This document shows, in pieces, positions 34,000 to 42,438 of a DNA stretch of 64,000 bases (position 1 is its first letter; each line of letters begins with the position of its first letter). The notes under the pieces were generated by a model. That model ran no database searches, was not told the origin of the DNA, and saw only the letters and a list, made by a program, of their open reading frames with translations. The stretch covers positions 1,798,001 through 1,862,000 of the forward strand of contig NZ_CP079216.1 in NCBI RefSeq assembly GCF_019316905.1, read 5' to 3'. Made by a program: the position numbers and the translations under genes. Source of the stretch: Tessaracoccus palaemonis. GTDB lineage: Bacteria > Actinomycetota > Actinomycetes > Propionibacteriales > Propionibacteriaceae.

Positions 34000-34299
34000 T
34001 CAGGTGTTGCGGGGCTGGTTCTCGCCGACCTCGTCGGGCGGCAGGTAGGCGCTCGGCTCGTCGACGGCCCGGCTGAGCAGCGGGGTCAGCAGCATCTTCG
34101 CGTCGTACCCGTTGAAGGAGCGACGGTAGGCGCCGACGGACGCCCAGCGGCCGACGATGGCCCACAGACCCGGCTCGTCGAGGTTCTGCACGAGGTCCAT
34201 GCTGACGCAGCCGGGACGGGCCGACCACCAGTCGACGACGGGCTGAGCCTCGTCCCGGAACCCGTCGCCCTGGTCGCGGAAGCGGCTGATGGCGAGCAT
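34000..34299 (-). CDS. ABM-superfamily (antibiotic biosynthesis monooxygenase-like) protein
   Basis: This protein of about 99 residues has the pattern of small dimeric alpha+beta-barrel monooxygenase-like proteins: LAISRF, a central WSARPGCVSMDLVQNLDEPGLW, and GRWASVGAYRRSFNGYDAKM. Members include quinol and heme-degrading monooxygenases, but no heme or quinone motif can be assigned here. The start may be ATG 34299 or GTG 34305; neither has a clear ribosome site. It is divergent from znuA. Confidence 0.72.
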   Translation of the reverse strand: MLAISRFRDQGDGFRDEAQPVVDWWSARPGCVSMDLVQNLDEPGLWAIVGRWASVGAYRRSFNGYDAKMLLTPLLSRAVDEPSAYLPPDEVGENQPRNT

Positions 34300-34346
34300 G
34301 GTCACGACACTAGCGGACGATCTCCGGTGGTCACACGCCCTGGGCT

Positions 34347-34375
34347 TTGACAGCGACCCTCCACCAGTTGATAAT
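34347..34375 (+). promoter_or_regulatory. Promoter of the znu-zur operon
   Basis: TTGACA (34347-34352), a 17-base spacer and GATAAT (34370-34375) make a near-consensus sigma-70 promoter. The expected transcription start falls at about 34382-34383, on the znuA ATG, which points to a leaderless mRNA. Confidence 0.75.
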
Positions 34376-34383
34376 GGTTCTCA
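34369..34383 (+). promoter_or_regulatory. Candidate Zur box
   Basis: TGATAA-TGG-TTCTCA is an imperfect palindrome (one mismatch) that overlaps the -10 element of the znuA promoter. It resembles actinobacterial Zur boxes. The operon encodes a FUR-family regulator (zur), so zinc-dependent autorepression is expected. Confidence 0.65.
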
Positions 34384-35333
34384 TGAACCTGAAGCCCGCA
34401 CTTGCCGCCGCCGCAGCGCTCAGCCTCGCGGCCTGCGGCTCGACCGCAGCCACCAGCTCGACCGACGCCGAGGACAACGGCCCCGACGTGGTCGTGGCCT
34501 TCTACCCGCTGGAGTGGGCGAGCACCCAGGTGATGGGCGACATCGGGTCCGTCTCGACGCTCACCGCGCCGGGCGTCGAGCCCCACGACCTGGAGCTCAC
34601 GCCGAAGCAGGTCGCTTCCCTTGCCGACGCCGACCTGGTCATCTACCTCTCCGACTTCCAGAGCGCCGTCGACGACGCCATCGAGCAGTCCGGCGCGACA
34701 AACGTGCTGGACGTCGCCCAGTACGTCGACCTGCTCACCCCCGTCGAGGACCACGACCACGAGGCGGACGAGCACGAGGAGGAGGCCACCGAGGACGAGC
34801 ACGACCACGGCGACTTCGACCCGCACTTCTGGCAGGACCCGACCCGGATGCAGAAGGTTGTCGCGGCGATCTCCGACGCGCTCGCCGAGGTCGACGCCGA
34901 CGACGCCGCGACGTTCCAGGCCAACGCGGAGACCGCGTCAGAGGACCTCGGCAAGATCGACGACGAGTTCACCACCGGCCTGGCCGACTGCGCGATCAGC
35001 GAGTTCATCACCACGCACGAGGCCTTCGGCTACCTCGCCGACCGCTACGACCTGACCCAGATCGGCATCTCGGGCATCAGCCCCGACGAGGAGCCCTCGC
35101 CGGCCCGCATCGCCGCCATCCAGGAGGAGGCGACGGAGCACAACATCACCACGATCTTCTTCGAGACCCTCAGCTCCGACGCAGTCGCCTCATCGATCGC
35201 CAGCGATCTCGGCCTGAAGACCGCTGTGCTCGACCCCCTCGAGGGCGTCACGGAAAAGTCGCCCGGCACTGACTACCCTTCAATCATGCGCGCAAACCTC
35301 GAAGCACTACGGACGGCCAATGGCTGCAGCTGA
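34383..35333 (+). CDS. znuA: Zinc-binding lipoprotein of the ZnuABC importer
   Basis: This 316-residue cluster-A-I binding protein has a lipobox LAAC (Cys at about 18), AFYPLEWASTQVMGD, the metal ligand His in VEPHDLELTP, a His/Asp/Glu-rich loop (EDHDHEADEHEE... EHDHGDFDPH), His in TTHEAFGYLA and Asp/Glu ligands near FFETLSSD. It binds zinc outside the membrane. The start at 34383 is preferred because it coincides with the predicted transcript start; the ATG at 34374 lies inside the -10 element and cannot be transcribed from that promoter. Confidence 0.92.
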   Translation: MNLKPALAAAAALSLAACGSTAATSSTDAEDNGPDVVVAFYPLEWASTQVMGDIGSVSTLTAPGVEPHDLELTPKQVASLADADLVIYLSDFQSAVDDAIEQSGATNVLDVAQYVDLLTPVEDHDHEADEHEEEATEDEHDHGDFDPHFWQDPTRMQKVVAAISDALAEVDADDAATFQANAETASEDLGKIDDEFTTGLADCAISEFITTHEAFGYLADRYDLTQIGISGISPDEEPSPARIAAIQEEATEHNITTIFFETLSSDAVASSIASDLGLKTAVLDPLEGVTEKSPGTDYPSIMRANLEALRTANGCS

Positions 35334-36075
35334 CCTCGTCCACGCCGAGGGCGTCTACGTCTCCCTCGGCGGGATGCCCATCCTCCGCGACGTCCACGTC
35401 GACGTCGCGGCCGGTGAGGCCGTCGCCCTGATCGGCGGCAACGGATCCGGCAAGTCGACGCTCATCCGCGCCGTGCTGGGGCTCATCCCGCACCAGGAGG
35501 GCGTCGTCGAGCTGTTCGGCGAGCGGCTGCCCGGATTCCACGACTGGCGGCGCGTGGGCTACGTGCCACAGCTGTCGACGGTGAACGTGGCCGGCGCGAC
35601 CGTCCGCGAGATCGCCTCGGCCGGGCGGCTGGCACACCGCAGGCCCTTCCAATGGTTGTCCGCCGCCGACCGGGCTGCCAGGGACCACGCCCTCGAACAG
35701 GTCGGGCTGGCCGACCGCGCGAAGTGGCCGTTCAGCGCGCTGTCCGGAGGCCAGAAGCAGCGGGTGCTGATCGCCCGCGCACTGGCCGCCGAGCCCGAGC
35801 TGCTCGTGATGGACGAACCGCTGGCCGGCGTCGACCTGCACAGCCAGGCCGGGCTGGCGGAGCTGCTGCGTGGCTTCCGAGACGCGGGGCTCGGCCTGCT
35901 CGTCGTGTTGCACGAACGCGGAGCCATGGCCGAGGTCCTCGACCGCACGGTCACGCTGTGCGACGGACGCGTCGTCACCGGCGAGAACCACCCCGTCGAT
36001 ACCGAACACGACCACCCTGCCCCCGAGCCGTCGCTGATCGGGCTCTCCGACCCCATCGCAGGAGCGGCATCATGA
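35320..36075 (+). CDS. znuC: Zinc ABC transporter ATP-binding protein
   Basis: This 251-residue ATPase has Walker A GGNGSGKST, the Q-loop VPQ, signature LSGGQKQRV, Walker B LLVMDEPLAGVD and an H-loop His in VVLHERG. The C-terminal tail holds several His residues. The start overlaps znuA by 14 bases and its stop overlaps znuB (ATGA). Confidence 0.93.
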   Translation: MAAADLVHAEGVYVSLGGMPILRDVHVDVAAGEAVALIGGNGSGKSTLIRAVLGLIPHQEGVVELFGERLPGFHDWRRVGYVPQLSTVNVAGATVREIASAGRLAHRRPFQWLSAADRAARDHALEQVGLADRAKWPFSALSGGQKQRVLIARALAAEPELLVMDEPLAGVDLHSQAGLAELLRGFRDAGLGLLVVLHERGAMAEVLDRTVTLCDGRVVTGENHPVDTEHDHPAPEPSLIGLSDPIAGAAS

Positions 36076-37058
36076 TCGAGATCCTCTCCCTGCCCTTCAT
36101 GCAGCGCGCGGTCATCGCCGCCGTGTTGAGCGGACTCATCGCGCCCGCCATCGGCACCTTCATCGTCCAGAAGCGCATGAGCCTGCTGGGCGACGGGCTC
36201 GGCCATGTGGCGATCGCGGGCGTCGGCCTGGCGCTGATGACGGGCTGGGCGACCATGCCCGTCGCCGTCGTCGTCTGCGTCGTCGGGGCGGTGGCCGTCG
36301 AGCTGCTGCGCCAGCACGGCAAGGCGACCGGCGACCTCGGCCTGGCCATCCTGTTCTACGGCGGCCTTGCCTCGGGCGTGTTGATGGCGGGCATCGCCGG
36401 GCAGGGCGCCGGCGGCCTCTCGTCGTACCTGTTCGGCTCGCTCACCTCGGTCAGCGAGACCGACATCGTGCTCATCGCCGTGCTCGGGGTCGTGATCCTG
36501 GTGACCTGCATCGGGCTGGCCCCCCGACTGTTCGCCGTGTGTGTCGACGAGGACTTCGCCCGCGTGCTCGGCATCCGCGTCAAGGTCATCAACCTGCTGG
36601 TGGTCGTGCTGGCCGCCATCAGCATCACGGCGGCGATGCGGACGGTCGGGCTCCTGCTGATCAGCGCGCTGATGGTCATCCCCGTGGCCGCCGCCCAGCA
36701 GCTGTTCGTCGGCTTCTACCGTGCCTTCTTCGGGTCGATGGTCGTCGGCGTGCTGGCGGCCCTCGGCGGCACCGTCGGCTCCTACTACCTCGACACGGCC
36801 ACCGGCGCCACCATCGTCGTGACCTCCATCGTGCTGCTCGGCATCGCCTGGCTGCTCGGCGGGCGGATCCGCAGGGCGCACCATTTCATCCCGTTCGTCG
36901 AGGACGACGGCGACCACGACTACATGCGCGCCGAGAACCACGACGACACCTTCGCCCACAAGGGCGGGGTCAAGGTCATTCAGCACGGAGACCACGTCGA
37001 CTACGTCCACGACGGGCACCGGCACGCCCTCCACGGAGACCACTATGACGAGCACTAA
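36072..37058 (+). CDS. znuB: Zinc ABC transporter permease with histidine-rich tail
   Basis: This 328-residue membrane protein of the ABC-3 family shows GTFIVQKRMSLLGDGLGHVAIAG and LGIRVKVINLLVVVLAA blocks and about eight hydrophobic segments up to about residue 270. It ends in an unusual cytoplasmic tail of about 50 residues rich in His and Asp (HHF, DHDY, HGDHVDYVHDGHRHALHGDH). The tail may buffer or sense zinc. The start overlaps znuC by 4 bases; the 3' end overlaps zur by 14 bases. Confidence 0.92.
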   Translation: MIEILSLPFMQRAVIAAVLSGLIAPAIGTFIVQKRMSLLGDGLGHVAIAGVGLALMTGWATMPVAVVVCVVGAVAVELLRQHGKATGDLGLAILFYGGLASGVLMAGIAGQGAGGLSSYLFGSLTSVSETDIVLIAVLGVVILVTCIGLAPRLFAVCVDEDFARVLGIRVKVINLLVVVLAAISITAAMRTVGLLLISALMVIPVAAAQQLFVGFYRAFFGSMVVGVLAALGGTVGSYYLDTATGATIVVTSIVLLGIAWLLGGRIRRAHHFIPFVEDDGDHDYMRAENHDDTFAHKGGVKVIQHGDHVDYVHDGHRHALHGDHYDEH

Positions 37059-37461
37059 CAGCCCGGTCACCCGCCAGACATGGCAGCGCGCCGCTGTGCG
37101 CGACCTGATGGAGGGGGCACGCGAGTTCCGCACCGCGCAGCAGGTCCACGACCAGTTGCGCGGGATCGGGGCGAAGGTGGGGCTCGCCACGGTCTACCGG
37201 GCGCTGCAGGCGATGGCCGAGGCCGGCGAGGTGGACGTGCTGCGTACCCCCGACGGCGAGGCGGCCTACCGTCGCTGCTCCGCCGGTCACCACCACCACC
37301 TCGTCTGTCGACGCTGCGGCTTCTCGATCGAGATCAAGCCGACAGACCTGGAGGCCTGGGCGGCCACCGTCGCGCAGCAGCACGGCTTCACGCAGGTCGG
37401 CCACGAGCTCGAGATCTTCGGGCTGTGTCAGGACTGCTCCCGGCTGGCGGACGACTCCTGA
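37045..37461 (+). CDS. zur: Zinc uptake regulator, FUR family
   Basis: This 138-residue FUR-family repressor has an N-terminal winged helix (VGLATVYRALQAMAEAGEVD), the metal motif HHHH at 82-85, and structural-zinc pairs C88-x2-C91 and C128-x2-C131. Zinc-loaded Zur represses uptake genes. As the last gene of the znu operon under a Zur-like box, it is probably autoregulated. Confidence 0.92.
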   Translation: MTSTNSPVTRQTWQRAAVRDLMEGAREFRTAQQVHDQLRGIGAKVGLATVYRALQAMAEAGEVDVLRTPDGEAAYRRCSAGHHHHLVCRRCGFSIEIKPTDLEAWAATVAQQHGFTQVGHELEIFGLCQDCSRLADDS

Positions 37462-37493
37462 CCCACTCTCCCGAGTCGTGCCAGGATCGTCGG

Positions 37494-38351
37494 ATGCTGA
37501 CGTATGACGTGGTGGATGTGTTCGCCGAGCGGCCCTTCGCGGGCAACCAGTTGGCGGTGGTCCACGGATCCGAGGGGCTGACCGACGAGCAGCTCCGCCT
37601 GGTGGCCGCCGAGTTCAACTTCTCCGAGACGGCCTTCCCGACAGCTGTGTCCGCAACCTCCTACGACGTGCGGATCTTCACTCCCCGCGGCGAGCTCCCG
37701 TTCGCCGGGCACCCGACGCTGGGCACCGCCTGGGCACTGAGGGCGGCCGGCCTGCTTGAGGGATCGTCCGCCGTCCAGCGCTGCGGCGCGGGCGACATCG
37801 AGCTGGCCTTCGAGGGCGACCTGGTCCGGCTCGCGGCGGCGCCGGTCTCCGTCGGGGAGTTCGACCGTGCCGTCGCTCTCCGGCTCGTGGCCGGGCTGGG
37901 CCTGGCAGCCGACGACCTGCTGGGGACGGGGCACGTCGCCAGCGCGGGGCTGCCGTTCTCGTTCCTGCGGGTGAGCGACGACGCCGTCGGGCGCGCGTCG
38001 ATCTTCTCCGGACCCAAGCCCACCGACGGCTTCGACGGGACCGTGGTCTACGCGCTGGCCGACGGCCCCCACGGCACCGTCACCTCGCACGCCCGGGTCT
38101 TCATCCCGGGCGAGGCCGTGCCGGAGGATCCGGCGACGGGGTCGGCCGCGGCGGCTTTCGGACTGGTCCTCGCCGACTCCGGCGTTCTGCCCGAGGGCGG
38201 AGACTACGTGATCCGGCAGGGGGCGGAGATGGGCCGACCGTCGGTGCTGCACGGCCGCGTCGCCGCCACCGACGGCGTCGCCTCGCGGGTCGAGGTGGCG
38301 GGCGGGGTGCACCGCATCGGGTCGGGCACGATGGTCGTTCCCGGGGCCTGA
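37494..38351 (+). CDS. PhzF-family isomerase/epimerase-like protein
   Basis: This 285-residue protein has the PhzF pattern: DVFAERPFAGNQLAVV, the catalytic Glu in NFSETAF (about residue 45), FTPRGELPFAGHPTLGTAWAL and EDPATGSAAAAFGLVL. PhzF proteins isomerise by proton shuttling; most such genes, including this one, are outside phenazine clusters and have no known substrate. The ATG at 37494 has AGGA upstream. Confidence 0.88.
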   Translation: MLTYDVVDVFAERPFAGNQLAVVHGSEGLTDEQLRLVAAEFNFSETAFPTAVSATSYDVRIFTPRGELPFAGHPTLGTAWALRAAGLLEGSSAVQRCGAGDIELAFEGDLVRLAAAPVSVGEFDRAVALRLVAGLGLAADDLLGTGHVASAGLPFSFLRVSDDAVGRASIFSGPKPTDGFDGTVVYALADGPHGTVTSHARVFIPGEAVPEDPATGSAAAAFGLVLADSGVLPEGGDYVIRQGAEMGRPSVLHGRVAATDGVASRVEVAGGVHRIGSGTMVVPGA

Positions 38352-38355
38352 CCGG

Positions 38356-39159
38356 CTACAGCAGCGTCTCGATCACGGCGGCGACACCATCCTCGTTGTT
38401 GGTCAGCGTCACGCGGTCGGCGGCCTCCCTGGCCTCCGGCTCGGCGTTGCCCATTGCCACGCCGAGGCCTGCGAAGCGCAGCATCTCGACGTCGTTGAGG
38501 TTGTCGCCGAAGGCCACGACGTCGGCCGGGTCGATGCACCAGCGGTCACACAGGCGTGCCAGGGCCGCTGCCTTCGTGACGCCCACCGGGCCGACCTCCA
38601 GGAACGGCGCACCGCTGGTGGTGGCGTGGAAGCCGTCGATGCCCAGGCCGCGCGCGGCAGCCAGGAGATCCGCCGGCTCGTGGTGGTCATCACGCAGGAC
38701 CAGCTTGCCCGAGGGTGCCGCCAACACCTCCTCGCGGTCGCCGATGCGCTGGGTGACCGGCCAGAGGGTCTCGAGCTCGCCCGGGTCGGCCAGCCCCTGG
38801 TAGCCCGCCTCGGCGAAGTACAGGTCTCCCCCGTCGCGCACGGACACGGCCTTCAGAGTCGGGAACAGGGCGGTCATCTCAGCAACCAGCCGCCGCTGCA
38901 CGTCCACCGCGACGGTCGCCTGCCAGAGCACCTGACGGGCGTCGAGGTCGGTGATGACCGCGCCGTTGCTGCCGACGCACGGCCCCATCAGCGCGGTGCC
39001 CTGGACGATCGCTCCGATGGAATAGGGCTGCCTGCCCGAGATCGCCAGCACCCGGATGCCCGCATCGCGCGCCGCCTGGAAGGCCCGGCGGGTCCGCGCG
39101 GAGAGTGTGTGATCGCTGCGGATGAGGGTCCCGTCGACGTCGGTGGCAATGAGGCGCAT
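38356..39159 (-). CDS. Cof-type HAD phosphatase
   Basis: This 267-residue HAD IIB hydrolase has nucleophile motif DVDGTLI at residues 7-13, AISGRQPYS, the conserved Lys region VTKAAAL and the terminal acidic motif AFGDNLNDVEML. Substrates are typically sugar phosphates or FMN-like compounds. The start at 39159 (MRLIATDVDGT) fits the family. It lies 10 bases after the recO stop on the same strand and probably forms an operon with it. Confidence 0.87.
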   Translation of the reverse strand: MRLIATDVDGTLIRSDHTLSARTRRAFQAARDAGIRVLAISGRQPYSIGAIVQGTALMGPCVGSNGAVITDLDARQVLWQATVAVDVQRRLVAEMTALFPTLKAVSVRDGGDLYFAEAGYQGLADPGELETLWPVTQRIGDREEVLAAPSGKLVLRDDHHEPADLLAAARGLGIDGFHATTSGAPFLEVGPVGVTKAAALARLCDRWCIDPADVVAFGDNLNDVEMLRFAGLGVAMGNAEPEAREAADRVTLTNNEDGVAAVIETLL

Positions 39160-39169
39160 GGCCTCAACC

Positions 39170-39889
39170 CTAACGTTCGAAGAACGGGAGCGACCGGAGC
39201 GCCCTCTCCAGGTGCCAGGTGGAGTAGGCCACGACCATTCCGTCGACACGCTGTTGCGTGGCGCGGTCGGCGGCGGTCACCTCGGCCCAGTCGCCGGCGA
39301 GCAGCGCCCCGAGGTACGCGGAGTCCCCAGCGTACAGCTGGGCGGAGCCGGGGGTCCGGCACGCCGTGCACACCGCGCCACCGCCCTGCGGGGAGAACCA
39401 GCGCACGTCCACGTCTCCGCAGCCCGCGCAGGCCGCCGTCGCGAGGGCGTATCCGGCGACGGCGAGCGCCCTCAGGAGATAGGAGTCGACGATGAGCGGC
39501 GCAGGCCGGTCCTCGGCGTCGAGTGCCAGCAGCGCACCGAGGAGGAGACGGTACTGCTGCAGGGAGGGGACTCCCTCCTCCGCGACGAGTCGCTCGGCCG
39601 TCTCGACGAGCACCTGGGCCGCCGTGAATCTTGAGTAGTCGGCGCCGAGGCTGCTGCTGTGCAGCGACACGGCCTGCGTCACGATGTCGAGGCCGTGTCC
39701 CTGGGCGAACTGGATGTCGATGTGCTGGAACGGCTCGAGCCGGCCACCGAACTTCGACGAGGTTCGCCGGACCCCCTTCGCGACGGCGTGCACCTTGCCG
39801 TGGGCGCGTGTCAGCAGAATGATGACGCGGTCAGCCTCACCGAACTGGTGAGTCCGCAGCACCACGGCTTCGTCACGGTAGGTGGGCAC
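39170..39889 (-). CDS. recO: DNA repair protein RecO
   Basis: This 239-residue protein has the N-terminal OB-fold of RecO (YRDEAVVLRTHQFGEADRVI, LLTRAHGKVHAVAKGVRR) and two C-x2-C zinc pairs (CAGCGD and CTAC). RecO with RecR loads RecA and anneals single strands. The GTG at 39889 lies exactly 6 bases after a TACAAT box (39901-39896, minus strand), so the transcript is predicted to be leaderless; there is no ribosome site. Confidence 0.92.
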   Translation of the reverse strand: MPTYRDEAVVLRTHQFGEADRVIILLTRAHGKVHAVAKGVRRTSSKFGGRLEPFQHIDIQFAQGHGLDIVTQAVSLHSSSLGADYSRFTAAQVLVETAERLVAEEGVPSLQQYRLLLGALLALDAEDRPAPLIVDSYLLRALAVAGYALATAACAGCGDVDVRWFSPQGGGAVCTACRTPGSAQLYAGDSAYLGALLAGDWAEVTAADRATQQRVDGMVVAYSTWHLERALRSLPFFER

Positions 39890-39919
39890 CGGAGAATTGT
39901 AGGCCGCTAGATTTGGAGC
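39890..39919. promoter_or_regulatory. Divergent -10 elements for leaderless recO and uppS
   Basis: On the minus strand TACAAT (39901-39896) ends 6 bases before the recO GTG. On the plus strand TAGATT (39908-39913) ends 6 bases before the uppS GTG at 39920. Both place +1 on the start codon. The -35 regions are not clear. Confidence 0.6.
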
Positions 39920-40684
39920 GTGCCTGAGCCTCGCCGTCGCCCCACGCCTCACCCCAGTGGCGCCACCCCGCCCGACCTGCCGAAGAAGGCGCTGCCCCGG
40001 CACGTCGCGATCGTGATGGACGGCAACGGCCGCTGGGCGAAGCAGCGCGGCCTGAAGCGCACGGAGGGTCACGCAATGGGCGAGGCCTCGCTGCTGGACG
40101 TCGTCCACGGGGCCATCGAGCAGGGCATCCCGTACCTGTCGGCCTACGCCTTTTCGACGGAGAACTGGAAGCGGTCGCCGGAGGAGGTGCGCTGGCTGAT
40201 GGGCTTCAACCGCGACGTGATCCACCGTCGTCGCGACGAGCTCAACGACCTCGGCGTCCGGATCCGCTGGGCAGGGCGCCGCCCGCGGCTGTGGGGGTCG
40301 GTCATCAGGGAGCTCGAGGTCGCCGAGGAGATGAGCCGGGACAACACCACGCTGACGCTGCAGTTCTGCGTGAACTACGGCGGCCGGGCGGAGATCGTCG
40401 ACGCGGCCCGCGAGATCGCCCGCCTGGCGAAGGCCGGCAAGCTCGACCCCGACCGGCTGACCGAGGAACGCTTCGCGAAGTTCCTCGACGAGCCGGAGAT
40501 CCCCGACGTCGACCTGTTCCTCCGCAGCTCCGGCGAGCAGCGCACGTCGAACTTCCTCCTGTGGCAGTCGGCCTACGCGGAGTTCATCTTCCTCGACCGC
40601 CTGTGGCCGGACTTCGACCGCCGCGACCTCTGGGCGGCCGTGGAGCAGTACGTGACGCGCGAGCGCCGCTTCGGCACCGCCTGA
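39920..40684 (+). CDS. uppS: Isoprenyl (undecaprenyl) diphosphate synthase
   Basis: This 254-residue cis-prenyltransferase has the catalytic [43 protein letters not shown] and [22 protein letters not shown] blocks. It makes the polyprenyl carrier for peptidoglycan and other wall polymers. The N-terminal 20 residues are a Pro/Arg arm. The start is GTG 39920. Confidence 0.94.
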   Translation: MPEPRRRPTPHPSGATPPDLPKKALPRHVAIVMDGNGRWAKQRGLKRTEGHAMGEASLLDVVHGAIEQGIPYLSAYAFSTENWKRSPEEVRWLMGFNRDVIHRRRDELNDLGVRIRWAGRRPRLWGSVIRELEVAEEMSRDNTTLTLQFCVNYGGRAEIVDAAREIARLAKAGKLDPDRLTEERFAKFLDEPEIPDVDLFLRSSGEQRTSNFLLWQSAYAEFIFLDRLWPDFDRRDLWAAVEQYVTRERRFGTA

Positions 40685-40796
40685 CCGCCCTCGTTCACCA
40701 CACCTCCCCGCCTCAGGCGGCTGCGGCAACGGCGCCACACCCTGACCGCCATCAGCGGCACCGCGCCACGCACCAGCCCACCGCCGGCCGCTTGCC

Positions 40797-40850
40797 GAAA
40801 ATCGGGCAGTGCCCGGTTCTCCCCGGTCCGGTCACGAGAACCGCCCACCG
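40797..40850 (+). repeat. Dispersed 54-bp repeat, copy 3
   Basis: Begins GAAAATCGGGCAGTGCCCGG and contains TTCTCCCCGGTCCGG. With copy 4 it occupies much of the uppS to DUF222 gap (40685-41039), which holds no gene. Confidence 0.85.
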
Positions 40851-40905
40851 CCTCGCCAACTCACCCCCACCCGCCTGCCGCCGCCCTGACCCTTCCGTCT
40901 CCCCC

Positions 40906-40959
40906 GAAAATCGTGCAGTGCCCGGTTCTCCCCGGTCCGGTAACGAGAATCGCCCAGCG
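40906..40959 (+). repeat. Dispersed 54-bp repeat, copy 4
   Basis: Begins GAAAATCGTGCAGTGCCCGG, 109 bases after copy 3 in the same orientation and about 80 bases before the DUF222/HNH gene. Confidence 0.85.
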
Positions 40960-41039
40960 CCTCCCACCCGGTTTCACCCTCAGCGAACAAGCCGAACATA
41001 CGAACGATTTCTGTCGGTGCCGATCTCTACCGTGAACAC

Positions 41040-42051
41040 ATGGAACCAACGACCAGACTCAGCACCCACGCGGCACTGACCGCGATCCGTGCCGCGCTGG
41101 CCGCCATCGACCACCCCCACCGCACCAGCATCAGCCACCGCGAACGCCTCACCCTCCTCCAGACCGCCCGCCGCGCCCAGGGACAGCTCGCCGGACTCGT
41201 GGCCATGCTTACCGGCGAAGCAGAAGCAAACCACTCCGCCGAAACCGTCGCCGGAACCCAGCTCCCCACCCTGCTCGGTCAGCAGGAACACCTCGATGTC
41301 CGCGACGCCCTGCGTTCCGTCACGCAGGCCCGCGACATCGCCCGCCACGACGACGTGGCCCACCGCGTCATCGACGGCAACCTCTCGCCCCAGCACGCCC
41401 AGGCCATCCGCCGCACCCTCGACACCCTCCCCCACACCCTCAACACCGGCCAGCGCGACCACGCACGCTCATACCTCATCGACAAGGCCGCCACCCTCAC
41501 ACCCGGCCGCCTGACCGCCTCCACCGACGACCTGCTGGCCGCCGTCGCACCCGACCTGGTCCCCACCGCCGAGGAACGCGACGCAAGGCTCGCCCGGCAA
41601 CGCACCGACGCACTCGCCCGCCGCTCCTTCACCTGGGGCGAAGACACCACCCACCCCGGCTCCTGGTACTTCAAAGGCTCCCTCCCCACCCTCGAAGCCG
41701 AACAGGTCATCCGCGCGATCACCATCGAGGTCAACCACGCCAAACGCGCCCAACGCCGCCAGCACCGCCGACACGACACACCCCGCTGGGACCAACACCA
41801 GGCCGACGCCCTCACCACCCTCACCACCCACGCCACCCCCATCCGCGACACCGACAACTCCCCCACCACACCGACACCAGCCGCCTCGAACGGCGAACCG
41901 GCTACCTCGGGATCCTCGGGACCCTCACGGACCCGAACCCCAGGCACCCGCCGCGCCGCAGGACACGACACCCCAGCCCCGCTCGCGACCACGGCAGCAC
42001 CGCCAGCCGATCCCCCACAGCCGAAGCCGCCAACCCTTCGACAGGCTCAGG
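41040..42051 (+). pseudogene. DUF222/HNH (13E12-type) gene, 5' part, interrupted by IS3 element
   Basis: The first 337 codons encode the helical DUF222 domain (about residues 1-220) and a long Pro/Thr/Ala linker. The frame then enters the IS element. DUF222 proteins of actinobacteria usually end in an HNH nuclease, which is found beyond the IS (43372-43922). Removing 42052-43367 and one CAGG copy joins the two halves in frame into a 520-residue protein. The linker near the break, translated PTLRQAQ, is itself written by the palindromic-repeat family seen at 22791 and 26925. Confidence 0.88.
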
Positions 42052-42117
42052 TGGGCCTACCCTGGATTTGTGGACACCTGAGTAAGCGGGATCGTGGGTT
42101 CCGCGGGAGGGTGCCTG

Positions 42118-42438
42118 ATGGCAGCAGAGAAGAAGAGTCGTCGGAGGTACACGGCGGAGTATCGGGCCGAGGCGGCTCGGTTGGTGATCGACACCGGGCG
42201 GCCGATCGCGCATGTGGCCCAGGAGTTGGGTATCGGGTCCCAGCTGTTGGGGCGGTGGGTCCAGGCGGAGCGTGATCGGGACGCTGGCGAGCCCGACGGC
42301 GATCTGAGCTTGGACGAGCGGGCCGAGTTGAAGCGGTTGCGTCGGGAAGTCAGCGAGCTACGCAAGGACAACGAGTTCCTGGGAAAAGCAGCTGCCTTCT
42401 TCGCGTCGAAGCCACCACGATCGAACGGTTCGAACTGA
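42118..42438 (+). CDS. IS3-family transposase OrfA
   Basis: This 106-residue protein has a helix-turn-helix (RYTAEYRAEAARLV...HVAQELGIGSQLLGRWV) and a C-terminal leucine-zipper-like helix (LKRLRREVSELRKDNEFL). It binds the element ends. A GGGAAAAGC stretch at 42381-42389 in the overlap can serve for -1 slippage to give the OrfAB transposase. The ATG at 42118 has GGGAGG upstream. Confidence 0.9.
   Translation: MAAEKKSRRRYTAEYRAEAARLVIDTGRPIAHVAQELGIGSQLLGRWVQAERDRDAGEPDGDLSLDERAELKRLRREVSELRKDNEFLGKAAAFFASKPPRSNGSN

Noticed and set aside
41279-41992. 237-codon minus-strand open frame within the DUF222 gene
   Set aside because: Antisense shadow of the DUF222 frame; no conserved motif.
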